From the NCBI GenBank assembly GCA_028017165.1, contig CM051523.1:37800501-37864500 (forward strand): a DNA stretch of 64,000 nucleotides, in the 5' to 3' direction. A program made the position numbers and the translations under genes. Of this stretch, positions 54,671-64,000 are shown one piece after another. Origin of the DNA: Herpetospermum pedunculosum (lineage: Eukaryota > Streptophyta > Magnoliopsida > Cucurbitales > Cucurbitaceae). The notes beneath the pieces were generated by a model, which worked only from the letters and a program-made list of their open reading frames with translations, did not search any database and was not told the origin of the DNA. Position 1 is the stretch's first letter; each line of letters starts with the position of its first letter.

Positions 54671-56014
54671 CTACACTGAGGGAAAATATATTTTTTCTTG
54701 ATCTTCGTCTTCTCGTCTCCTCAGCACCTCTACAGCCCCCTCGTATTCTACGTCTCCTCCGGTCACGAACACAGCACGGGCACAGACGTGGACCACCGTT
54801 AGAGTAGTCCCAACTATTCTCGGGCTTAATAGCGGAGTAGTGGGACTCCTTGAGCTAAGGGGGTTTGTTGAGAAGGAGGAAGAAGGTGATGAAGCTTGGA
54901 TGAGTTTGGATATGAGTTTACCAAGAACTTGATGAACAATTCATAAGAGAACATGAAGAACTCAAACAACAAACTCATAAATTTCAACAATTGAAATTCA
55001 AAATTAAAGGAATAAGTATAAACAACTTTACACTTACTTGGAGTTCTTCCAAAGAACAAACCTCTAATATTAAAAAATCCAAAGCTTCAAAACTTCATCA
55101 ATCTCAAGCAACAACCAAAAACTTCTTCTTCAACCCTTGAAGATGAATGTTTGATTGAGAGAAAAACTAGAGAGAGGAAGTGCTTGAGAGAGAAGTCAAA
55201 AAACTTATTATAGGAAATGTTCCAATTCTCCAAAGATGGAGAATGAAAATGGATAATGGAATCCACATGGAGCCCATGCACAATGCATGGCTCCATACTG
55301 GATTCTTAATAATAATAATAATAATTATAAATAATTATTAATATTATAAATTATTAATTATAATTAAAACAATTTTTAATTATAATATTTATTATTAATA
55401 TTAATATCAAATATTAATATTATAATAAACTATCCACTAAGCCCGATTTCCGAAAACCGACTATTCCAATATATGAATCAAATTCATATTTTCCACCAGT
55501 CGATATTTAAATCATATTTAAATACGACTTCTTCCGGTTATATATTTAAATCATATTTAAATACACAAACCCTCGAACAACAGATCCGAATTCGGATTTC
55601 TCCGAGTTCTACCCTATAGCCCTGTTATACCGCTTTATCCGAGCTAGCTAAGGAGAACCTAAAGGATCTACAGATCATGAGCTCCAACGATCTGAGATCA
55701 TTCGGTCAAAACTCTTTTAACCCGAAACGATCAACATTCGTTAACTCCCGGAGACTCCACTATAGTCCGAGAGTTGCATTCTCCTCACTGTAGATATATT
55801 ATGTCCTCTTGATATAACCATCATGGGAAAGTCGACCTTTCACAGGTTGTTCGTAATCACAGTTGGGTCATATTAACCGCTTAACCCCTGTGTTACATCT
55901 TTGTTCCTTAAGTTCCATGGACAACTCTAATGAACAATTGATTAGTGGTTCAACCGACAGATCAGATCCTCTCTCAAGCTTGGAGAGAGTGTGCGCAAAT
56001 TGTTCAAGACTAGA
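54671..56014 (-). repeat. Element J: copia LTR fragment
   Basis: The antisense sequence matches the F and G LTRs, for example the inverted form of GGGACTACC near 54800-54840 and the region 55640-56010. Both ends are cut, by I on the left and K on the right. AT-rich at 55305-55430. Confidence 0.8.
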
Positions 56015-56156
56015 TGTAACGACCCGACTTTTCCTAACTTAAACTACTAAGGGACGCTAATAAATGCATGCTGATAACATTTGAAAAAAATCTTGAGAAA
56101 AGATATATAAATAAATATTTCCATTTAAATAAACTAAAATATAATTATTTGGGATC
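56015..56156 (+). other. Element K: 142-bp scrap with an LTR-like start
   Basis: It begins TGTAACGACCCGAC, the kind of start seen in some plant gypsy LTRs, and ends where L begins. Too short to classify; orientation is assumed from the TG start. Confidence 0.35.
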
Positions 56157-57751
56157 TGGTAGCGAAATTTTGTGAACATTCCGTATGTATCAGGTTGTCC
56201 AGACCCGCCAAATTAAAATTTATAACACTGCCTAAGGCTTCTTCAAAACTTGTAGAAAGCGGTAGTCAGGATCGTACCACAGGGAATTTAATAGCTTATT
56301 CAAAATTCAAAATTTTAATTGCTTAATGAGAGAAAATGTTGATGGGGGGTTTTGAGAATTAAGAGAAGAAAATAGAAAATAAAGGGAAAAATTAAATGAC
56401 AATTTGGAATAACGGGAGAAATGGAAATTGTAATGAAAACACTCAAACTAAAGGTTCCGGGTTATTAATTGCGATGTGATTCGGATCATAGACGCCCAAG
56501 ACTTAGCATGCTTTTGACTAACACCCACGCAAATTACATATTTCTAAGAAGAAACAAGCAATCCCAAGTAGATGATGAAGAGTTGACAGCTCTTCATTAA
56601 GCTTCGATGTTAATTCAATTGAGGGCGAACGCTCTCCCAAATAGAATTAACTACGAGCGACGGGTAACCATGCGACGAGTACGTTACTGAGATCTCTAAT
56701 AACGGGCTCGATTTACTCTTCAACTAGAGCCTAATGGGTAGCTAAATTAAATACTGCAGCACCAACTTAAATACACTAAGATTGCTGTCACTCAACCCAA
56801 CAGAGGCAAACGCATAATGGGTTTTTGACCAACCCAACAATCAATAAACAAAATGGGAGTCAAACCAAGAAGAAATTGATGCTGGAAATTAATGCTTAGA
56901 TTAGAGAAGAGTTGAATGTTAAACATGCTAAACATACACAAACAATCCAAGTCTCACCCAATCACATTTACAACATCTAACCCATCTCCTAAAGATTAAG
57001 TATTACCTCTTAGTTAGCCATGGATGCAAATGGGAAGAAAGAAACTCGTGGGTGGCCTTCCAAGCTCCATTAATGGAGTTACAATAGCCAAAAATGGGTG
57101 GAGAATCGTCTTTTTAAGAGAAGGGGGAGAAGAGAATGACCTAAAATCAGAAAAATGGACTTAAATACCCATTTCTGCGTCAGACTAGCGCCTAGGCGCC
57201 GCGGGCGAGGCGAGGCGAGGCGGCGCGCGCGGGCTTTGGCAGAGGCGAAGCGGGCGAGGACGCGCGCGGACACGGGCGTGCGCAGACTTTTGATGAAGGG
57301 CGCTCGGTCGCCTGGGCGACGCGCGCGCGGACTTTTGATGTCGGACACGGGCGCGGAGGCGGAGCGAGCAAGGACGCGCGGGCGTTGGCGTGCGGCGCGC
57401 GCGGGGGACTTTAGATGAGGGGAGCTCGGCGCGGTGCGCGCGGGCGTGGGCGCGCGGGGACTTTTCATGTCGGGCGACCTGGGCTGCTGCCTCCGTTGGG
57501 CGCCTGGGCGCTGACCTCTCGGGTCTTAGCCCAATTTTGGGTCGTTTTGGCTCCCGAGCTCCTTTTGGCCTATCTTCTTGACCCGAACACTTCCCGAAAC
57601 CTCTAAAATGACCGATTTAACCCTGAAATTCATAATTTGACTTCCCGAGCTCTTTGCCACGAAATACCTAAAATAAGGAGATTTAATTGAATTAAGCATG
57701 GCATTTAGCTAAATTTAAGGCTATAATTATAGCTTTATTTTAGAGCTATCA
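56157..57751 (-). repeat. 3' LTR of element L (about 1595 bp)
   Basis: On the minus strand it begins TGATAGCTCTAAAATAAAGC at 57751; the end is taken at TGGTAGCG (56157). A very CpG-rich block with GCGCCTAGGCGC is at 57177-57520, like that in H. Open frames in this block are due to composition only. Confidence 0.8.
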
Positions 57752-59000
57752 AAATACCCCCGACCTGAATCTTGCTAGTCCTCGAGCAAGGAATACTTTG
57801 ATTTATCTCATAAGAATAAGCATGCATGTTGACGACTCTAATCTCAATACTTGCAAAACAAGATAATCATGCTAACGGAAAACAATCAAGCATATGCATA
57901 ATTTGTGAACATTTCAAAATATTAACTCCTATTCCCTAACGTGTGTGTGATTAGCGCCTCCTATCCTAGCTTCCATAGACCCGGAATCACCTTAATCGAT
58001 CCTAATACTCATCTTCCCCCTACTTATGGCAATAAGAACAGACTATCGGCTTTTCAATGTCGGAAAGAATAACAAAACAAAAGGCCTAACTAATTTTTCT
58101 TCTTTTCTTTTCTTGAGAGCCTAACACGTCAAGCATTTGTTTCGCTTCACGTTTTTAAGGACTAGTGCTCACTTCTGTTAGTTGTCCTTTCATGCAGTGG
58201 CAAGCGTGGGTTACACGATCGCCCCTGGTTACACGGGCAACACAAGAAGGAGGAGCACCTCAGGGTATATTACATACATGCTTTTACTCTCTATGAATTT
58301 TTTTTTTTTAGGCACATAGCTTTGCTAAATCAAATGATTCGTTATAACTTCTAACACATCAAGCCTCCCTAAATGGACCTTTCGGGGTGACAACGAGCTT
58401 TCAGGCAAAATAAAATAATTCTAAGCCTACAGAACTAAGAGTAAGAGGTCTACGTGCTCAGTGAATGTAGGGGAATAATCGACAAATTTTAAAATATGCT
58501 CAAAATATGCATACATTCTCATAATTTTCTCGCAATGCACAACTATGGAGTATTTACAAACAAATCACAGAAAGTCCTCATCGGACAACATGCATTCAGA
58601 TTCCTAAACATCTCAAAATCAGAGTACGACATGCTCAAGAACTACAACGAAGTTCAAATATAAATTCCACCCCCCACCTAAAAGACTGCATTGTCCTCAA
58701 TGCATCTAATCCACCATAATCAATGAAAACAACAAAAATTAAAGGGAACAGAAACCTCCCCTGAATTTTTGTGGGATCGGCGAGAGGGTACGCACAACTT
58801 CAAATTCAATGTAGTTCCGAAATATCGGTCATCTCCCGTTTATTACCTAAAAATAAAAATAACAAACTTAAACATCTAAAACTAAGCAAGCAAAAACTAT
58901 AAAAAACAGCAACTAACAAAAATACAGTTCAATGCTCGGGTGCCTCCGAGAAGCGCAAATTTTTAAAGTCGATTGCTCGACTGAATTCTCCCTTTCAAAT
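57752..59000 (-). other. 3' non-coding region of element L
   Basis: Minus strand: post-stop hairpins at 58982-58967 (AGTCG/CGACT) and 58950-58935 (CTCGG/CCGAG), hairpin TGCATTG-AGGA-CAATGCA at 58704-58687 with a G tract at about 58680-58666, terminal hairpin CTTGCTCG-AGGA-CTAGCAAG at 57790-57771 and the polypurine tract next to the LTR. No gene seen. Confidence 0.7.
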
Positions 59001-59768
59001 TCATCCATAGTCCAATGGCGCGGGGGGTACTCCAATCATCCCTTCGTCCGCGTCGGACCTACAAACATCAATTAAACAATTTTTTTCTTTCCGTGCCTCA
59101 TGCACGCCAACATCATCATTATCAAATAACAAGCAGACATATCCATCACCATTCACAATAAAATTTGGATCATCGTCAAAAGCATACAGAAAACAAGCAG
59201 ATTTAGAATTAATCTCATTCAAATTCAGATTCCCGTTCTTATCACAAGTAGACTTTAAATCATGCATAAGAAATTCATTCTTAGTCTCATCAAATTCCAC
59301 AGAGAGAGCACCCCTATCAACATCAATTTTGACCCTCGCGGTCTTCATAAAAGGGCGACCCAACAAAATAGAAGATGAGACAGTAGAAGGATTTCCATTC
59401 ATATCCAGAACATAAAAGTCAGCGGGAAAAACCATGTCATTAACTCTAACAAGAACGTCTTCTACCTTCCCTAATGAATGGATGTAAGATCGATCGGCTA
59501 GCTGTACTACTACGCTCGTCTCATGCATTTCACTCAAGTTAAGTTCTTTAAACATGGCATGGGACATAACATTAATAGAGGCTCCGAGATCTAACATAAC
59601 ATTTTTAACGACTCTACTACCTATCATGCAAGGAAGTGTGAACATACCTGGATCTCCGCATTTAGTAGGTAGAGTACCTGGAAGGATCGCTGAGACATTG
59701 TCTTTCTTTTTCTCATTATTCATTCTTGCCTTCATCTTACAAGTAACCCAATTGGTAGAATGTACTTT
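59001..59768 (-). CDS. Gag-protease protein of element L, C-terminal part
   Basis: The open frame enters at 59768 from the M insertion and runs to the stop at 59001. The protease is seen as VMLDLGASINVMSHAMF with its Asp at about 59592, then ILLGRPFMKTARVKIDVDRG. The protein ends APLDYG, as in C2 and M. Upstream gag lies beyond the window. The region after the protease differs in sequence from C2, which fits a sister family. Confidence 0.88.
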   Translation of the reverse strand, partial: KVHSTNWVTCKMKARMNNEKKKDNVSAILPGTLPTKCGDPGMFTLPCMIGSRVVKNVMLDLGASINVMSHAMFKELNLSEMHETSVVVQLADRSYIHSLGKVEDVLVRVNDMVFPADFYVLDMNGNPSTVSSSILLGRPFMKTARVKIDVDRGALSVEFDETKNEFLMHDLKSTCDKNGNLNLNEINSKSACFLYAFDDDPNFIVNGDGYVCLLFDNDDVGVHEARKEKNCLIDVCRSDADEGMIGVPPAPLDYG

Positions 59769-61323
59769 TGGGGTACTCCAAATTCGAGTTGTCGAGACTC
59801 GCCAAAATACAATTTATAAGCCTATAACCAAGGCTTTGCAGCCAGTGGTAACAGGGTCGATCCAAGGAGAAGTTATGACCGAAATTAATATTAAAATCGA
59901 AATTAACTAATTGATTGGTTTCGTAACGGGGGGATTTTTCAGCATGCAAAGAAAGCAATTAAACGTTAACGGAAGAATAAAGAGAGAGAGAGAGAGACGC
60001 GTGCACGGTTTGGGGATTTTCGGGATTTAATTGTTAGACATTTTCAGCTTATCATTTAATCACAAATTCAAGGCAAACAGTTTGTAGTACACACGGACGA
60101 TTACCCGAGAAGCCCCAAGGTAACCGGCTCCATAGAAATTAATTAGACCACACAGTTCTAATTAAACATTATCTAAAATTGCATTAAGGTGATCAGCCCC
60201 AAATTTATTCTAGATAGTCACTAGCTAACTGCGACAGACATTCAAGCACGTAATCTAATTGCTAACTGATTGCCCGCAAACGCTGTATGCAATCAACAAC
60301 CATCATACATGACTCGATACTCCGGTTTAGTTTTATCAATCTGTGTTACTTAGTCGAGCAGTGAGAGGCACGGCATCGCTACTCTTTAACATTCACAAAA
60401 TGGTAGAAGACTCGAGTGTCAATCGTCGAATTCTAACACATGCATAGGTTTAAGCAAGAGAGATAAATGCATACAAAACAGCCACCAAATCATAATCTAA
60501 GCATGGATTATCAAAACCAAAAGCGTCTAACAAAAATCCCTCAAATATTACCCAAACCGTTCACCCTTACCTTAGCCGTCCATGGAACGGGTTCTCAATA
60601 CCGCTCCAAGGGAAGCCATGGAAGTTGTCATCAAACTAATACAAGATAAAAGCTCATAAACAAGCCACAAATGGCTGAGCTAAAGGAAAACTAATGGAAA
60701 ACCGAGAGGAAGAAGAAGAGAAATCGCCTAAGTTATGAAGAAGATCTCCCAAAAAAATGTGCAGAAAATCGTCTTTTACAGCTTCTGTAATCGACGTAGC
60801 GTCGAGACGCTAGGGCAGCGTCGCGACGCTACGACCTAAGTAATCCGCGCGCGCCTCGCGATGGCGCCGAGACGCTAGGGCAGCGTCTCGACGCTGGCCC
60901 GATAATTCCTTGCGTGCGCCTCCTCCGGAGCGTCTCGACGCCGCAGCAGGGTCTCGACGCTTCGGCAGCGTTGAGCTAGCGTCTCGACGCTAGCTCTCGG
61001 GTTTTTGCAGCGTCGAGCTAGCGTCTCGACGCTAGCTCTCGGGTTTTTGCAGCGTCGAGCTAGCGTCTCGACGCTAGCTCTCGGGTTTGGGGCTGGAAAA
61101 ATTGCCTCTCCTAGGCAATTTTGGTCCGTTTCTTCTCGGATCAACTTGCCCTTTCCCGATGCACTCCCGGGGCGTTAAAACTCCACTTTTAGCTCCGAAA
61201 CGGGTCCAATGGACGCACGAGCTCTTTGCCGCATTTCTCCTACAAACGAGATTAATTAAACATTTAAATGCGGACTTTAGCTATATTTAGGAAGTATTTA
61301 ATAGCTCCAAAATGGAGTTATCA
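59769..61323 (-). repeat. 3' LTR of element M (about 1555 bp)
   Basis: On the minus strand it begins TGATAACTCC (61323) and ends at TGGGGTACTC read on the plus strand (59769). The palindrome block at 60795-61090 contains three tandem copies of a roughly 42-bp unit at about 60965-61090. Confidence 0.9.
60965..61090 (-). repeat. Tandem 42-bp units in the M LTR
   Basis: Three nearly identical units, each with GAGCTAGCGTCTCGACGC, then TAGCTCTCGGG and TTTTTGCAGC. C1, C2 and E have two longer diverged units at the same place, so this is a local expansion. Confidence 0.85.
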
Positions 61324-62597
61324 AACACCCCCAACTTGAATCTTGCTAGTCCTCGAGCAAGGCTATAAAGAAATTGACTCTAAGGATACGCCTACATGCT
61401 ACTAACTCAAACCTCCATGCATTTTGAAAATTTAAACACAACATAATCATGAAAGCAATTCGTGCATGCATTTACTATGAACATATCAAAAATTAACTAT
61501 TGCCCCCTGACGTGTGTGTGTGCTAGCCAACCACTCCTAAACTCACATAAACTCGGAAAAACCCACATGCAACATCACATCCCGTTTTCCCCCTACTTCT
61601 AGCGTTTAAGAACAGTCTACACTTGACTTACACGAGAGAGAGAAGCAAATGAAGAGACCTAAGTATTTTTCTCATTCCTTTTTCTTTTCACGAGTACTTT
61701 GTACTCTTTATTAAGGTTCTTTGAATCAACAATTTAATCTTTTTTTTTTCTTTCCCACCTCGAGTTGCCTGACACGTCAAATTCATGCATAAACTTCACG
61801 TTTTTAAGGACTAACGCTCACTTCTTAAGTGCACTAATAAGAAGAAGGAGCGCCTCGAGAGGATTTTTCTATCCGACATGCTTTTTTATTTTATTTTTTT
61901 TTTCTTAGGCTTAGCATACGCTATCTCAATTAACCAACTACTAACTCTCATGCAACAAGCTACCTACGGGGTGCCTTTCGGGGTGACAACGAGAATTAGA
62001 GCTACATGCAATTCACAAAGCCTACAGAATCTAAGACGAGGTTGCTAAGTGCGCGAAAGATGCAAGGGAGCAACAGGAAAAATTTTAAAATTTTGACATG
62101 AACTTAATAAATGCAAAACTCATGCAAAAACTAGATTATGTACGTGCTCAGATTTCCAACATGCATTTCCTAGATTATCATCATTAGAAAACAGTAAACA
62201 GAGTCTCAAGCACTTAAATATCAAAATAGCACTGCTAAACCGACTACACATGCTTATCCATGAATCCAACTCCACCCCCAACTTCAAAAGTTGGCATTGT
62301 TCTCAATGCCACTCAGTCAGATACATAAAGTAAAAGGGAAAGAGAAACTACACTTCCCTGACTCTTTGTGAAGCTGGCGAGGGTAAGGAAGCGGCGCGCA
62401 CATCATCGAAGCCCAAAATTTCCTCTCTTCCTCGATTCCTAAAAAAAAACAGCAAGCTATGTAAGACTAAATTAAACTAAAAAGCAATAAAAAACAGCAA
62501 CTAAACTAAAAACAGAAAAAACAGTTCATCGCTCGGGTGCCTCCGAGAAGCGCAGAATTTTTAAAGTCGTTTGCTCGACTGAATTCTCTCCACTGAC
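61324..62597 (-). other. 3' non-coding region of element M
   Basis: Minus strand: post-stop hairpins at 62580-62565 and 62547-62532, splice-like TTTTTTTAG/GAATCGA with AG at 62440-62439, hairpin TGGCATTG-AGAA-CAATGCCA at 62311-62292 with a G tract at 62286-62272, and terminal hairpin CTTGCTCG-AGGA-CTAGCAAG at 61361-61342 before the polypurine tract and LTR. No gene seen. Confidence 0.72.
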
Positions 62598-64000
62598 TCA
62601 ACCATAATCTGATAGTGCGGGGGACGTTCCAGACTTGTCCGCATCCACACTTGTCCTGCAAGCACAATTTAACACATTTTGCACTCTTCGTGCCTCGAGC
62701 ATGTGAATATCACAGTCATTAGTGCAAAAAACAGCATTCACATCATTCAATTCTAAGTCAGATTTTTTTACCGAGACATGAGAATCATCCCTCAAGCGCG
62801 AGGTAAGACTCCCATTCTCATCATACTCAACAACAGAAACATTCTCCACATTCACAAGCGATTTCGATGCATTTATAAGAAACTCATTCACCATTCCATC
62901 AAATTCTACCGACAAGGCACCCCTATCAACATCAATTTTGACCTTAGCGGTCTTCATAAATGGGCGGCCTAGTAAAATACAAGAGGAAACATGCGAAGAA
63001 TTTTCATTCATGCTTAGCACATAAAAGTCGCATGGAAATAATAAGTCCTTCACTTTGACTAAAATGTCCTCAATCTTCCCTAACGGATGCACATAAGATC
63101 GATCGGCTAGTTGGACAACTATATTAGACTCAATTAAATCACACAATTCAAGCTCTTTAAACACATCAAAAGACATGACATTAATTGAGGCACCGAGATC
63201 TAACATGGCATTTTCAATAAGTTTAGTACCGATAGTGCATGGGATAGTAAGCATACCAGGATCGATGCACTTCGGTGGAAGCGTACCTTGGAAAATTGCG
63301 GAGACAGTTTCTTTCTTCGTCTCGTTACTCTTTCTCGACAATCTCTTGCTTGTGCACCACTTCTTGAGGAACTTGGCATATTTCGGCACTTGGCTTACTG
63401 CCTCAAGAAGCGGGATGTTGACCACCACCTTTTGGAAGGTACGAAGGACCTCCTCATCCTCGGTCTCCAAAGTAGGCTTCGCAAGCCTACTAGGGAAGGG
63501 TGCTCTGGCAACATCCTCTTGCACGTGCATTTCTTTTTTCTTCTAAACATTCAAATTCTCGGGAGCAGGCTGGGCGGACTCATTCAGGTTGTCCTTGGCT
63601 TCCCTCACGGCTCTGGGGGAAAGTGACTTTCCACTCCTTAGCTGAATAGCACTCACGTTCTCACATGAGTTGACCGTGGTTTGGGAAGGAAGCTTCCCTG
63701 AGCTCTTGCTCTCGATTTTACTAATCGACACAGCCATTTGTGTCAGCTGCTTGTTCAAATTTTGCAGCTCGGCTTTGTGGGAGTTAAGCTCTTCTCGAGC
63801 TTCTTTCTGAAACTGGCTGGTCGTCGTGACAATGGTTCTTACCATTTCTTCTAACGAGTTGGAGGAGCTCGAGGCTTGAGCTTGGGTGGAAGAGTTAGGC
63901 CTATCGTGAGACTGGCCCTGGAAGCGTGGTTGTCCTTCCCTGTTCCCATAGCTGAAGTTGGGGTCATCGCGCCAACCGGGGTTGTAAGTATTTGAATATG
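62598..64000 (-). pseudogene. Gag-protease protein of element M, one in-frame stop, 5' part off the window
   Basis: The frame is homologous to C2 from YNPGWRDDPNFSYGN at the edge through the coiled-coil-like segment, the linker, protease (MLDLGASINVMSFDVF) and the ending ALSDYG. One TAG at 63545-63543 interrupts it in the gag-protease linker, and the same frame continues after it. No zinc knuckle is seen in the part present. Confidence 0.88.

Larger units (their letters stand above)
56157..59768 (-). mobile_element. Element L: gag-protease-only element of the TGATAGCTC family, 3' part
   Basis: On the minus strand: gag-protease end (59768-59001), non-coding region (59000-57752), terminal hairpin, purine tract and 3' LTR (57751-56157). 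M is inserted in the protease-proximal part of gag. It has the same layout as C2 and M and no RT or integrase between the ORF and the LTR. Confidence 0.88.
59769..64000 (-). mobile_element. Element M: gag-protease-only element, 3' part, running off the window
   Basis: Minus strand: gag-protease (64000-62598), non-coding region (62597-61324) and 3' LTR (61323-59769). Element L continues left of 59769; its other side lies beyond 64000. It is of the same family as C2 by LTR and protein. Confidence 0.9.

Noticed and set aside
57155..57606. Arg/Ala-rich open frames in the GC-rich block of the L LTR, on both strands
   Set aside because: Long open frames are expected by composition in such GC-rich, stop-poor sequence; the peptides are low complexity and lie inside an LTR.
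60930..61090. Evenly spaced repeats that could suggest a CRISPR array
   Set aside because: The units are head-to-tail tandem copies with no unique spacers, in a plant LTR, with no cas genes.

Overview
The window is a piece of a plant nuclear genome, most likely a eudicot, and is made entirely of nested LTR retrotransposons. I see no host gene, tRNA, rRNA or CRISPR array. The evidence is long direct LTRs beginning TG and ending CA, tRNA-type primer binding sites, Ty3/gypsy and Ty1/copia proteins, and 5-bp target-site duplications. The copia Gag resembles a family I remember as abundant in cucurbits, but that host assignment is only a weak guess.

Four kinds of element are present. (1) Athila-type gypsy elements: A (1-12542, +, both genes open), B (12543-39453, -, broken), D (21667-34425, +, two nonsense codons) and an LTR fragment I (53583-54670, +). 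They encode a gag-protease-RT-RNaseH-integrase polyprotein, then a second ORF of the env position carrying the 'putative plant transposon protein' domain. (2) Gag-protease-only elements with LTRs starting TGATAACTCC: C1 (solo LTR, 14919-16481), C2 (16575-36184, complete but split by D), E (39454-46999, -) and M (59769-64000, -); L (56157-59768, -) and solo LTR H (51490-53059, -) belong to a sister family starting TGATAGCTC. They have no RT, RNaseH or integrase, and in C2, L and M the ORF ends at the same place. (3) Ty1/copia elements: F (41131-46772, +, collapsed by an internal deletion), G (47000-53582, -) and an LTR fragment J (54671-56014, -). (4) A 142-bp unclassified LTR-like scrap K (56015-56156).

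Layout: A sits in the RNaseH part of B. C1 and C2 sit about 90 bp apart in the gag of B, and D sits in C2. B sits in the gag of E, F sits in the LTR of E, E sits in copia G, H sits in the LTR of G, and G sits in LTR I, which itself abuts copia LTR J. On the right, M sits in the protease region of L, which abuts K and J. D is thus about six levels deep. TSDs confirm C1 (GTCTC), C2 (CCTAC) and D (GCTAG) exactly. LTR-LTR differences counted by eye agree with the nesting order: C2 about 19 in 1553 bp, D 14 in 1716 bp, A 1 in 1459 bp.

The most interesting signals are shared non-coding structures: a hairpin with an AGGA or GGGA loop followed by a purine tract, present twice in each element with compensatory changes between families; two hairpins just after the last gag/pol stop codon; a conserved 3' splice-site-like sequence kept even where the downstream gene is gone; a dispersed ATTGCGG/CCGCAAT inverted motif at matching sites in the Athila copies; and CpG-rich palindrome blocks in the LTRs of the gag-only families. 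Together they suggest that the gag-protease-only families are stripped-down relatives of Athila that keep the cis signals needed to be mobilised by an autonomous element such as A.
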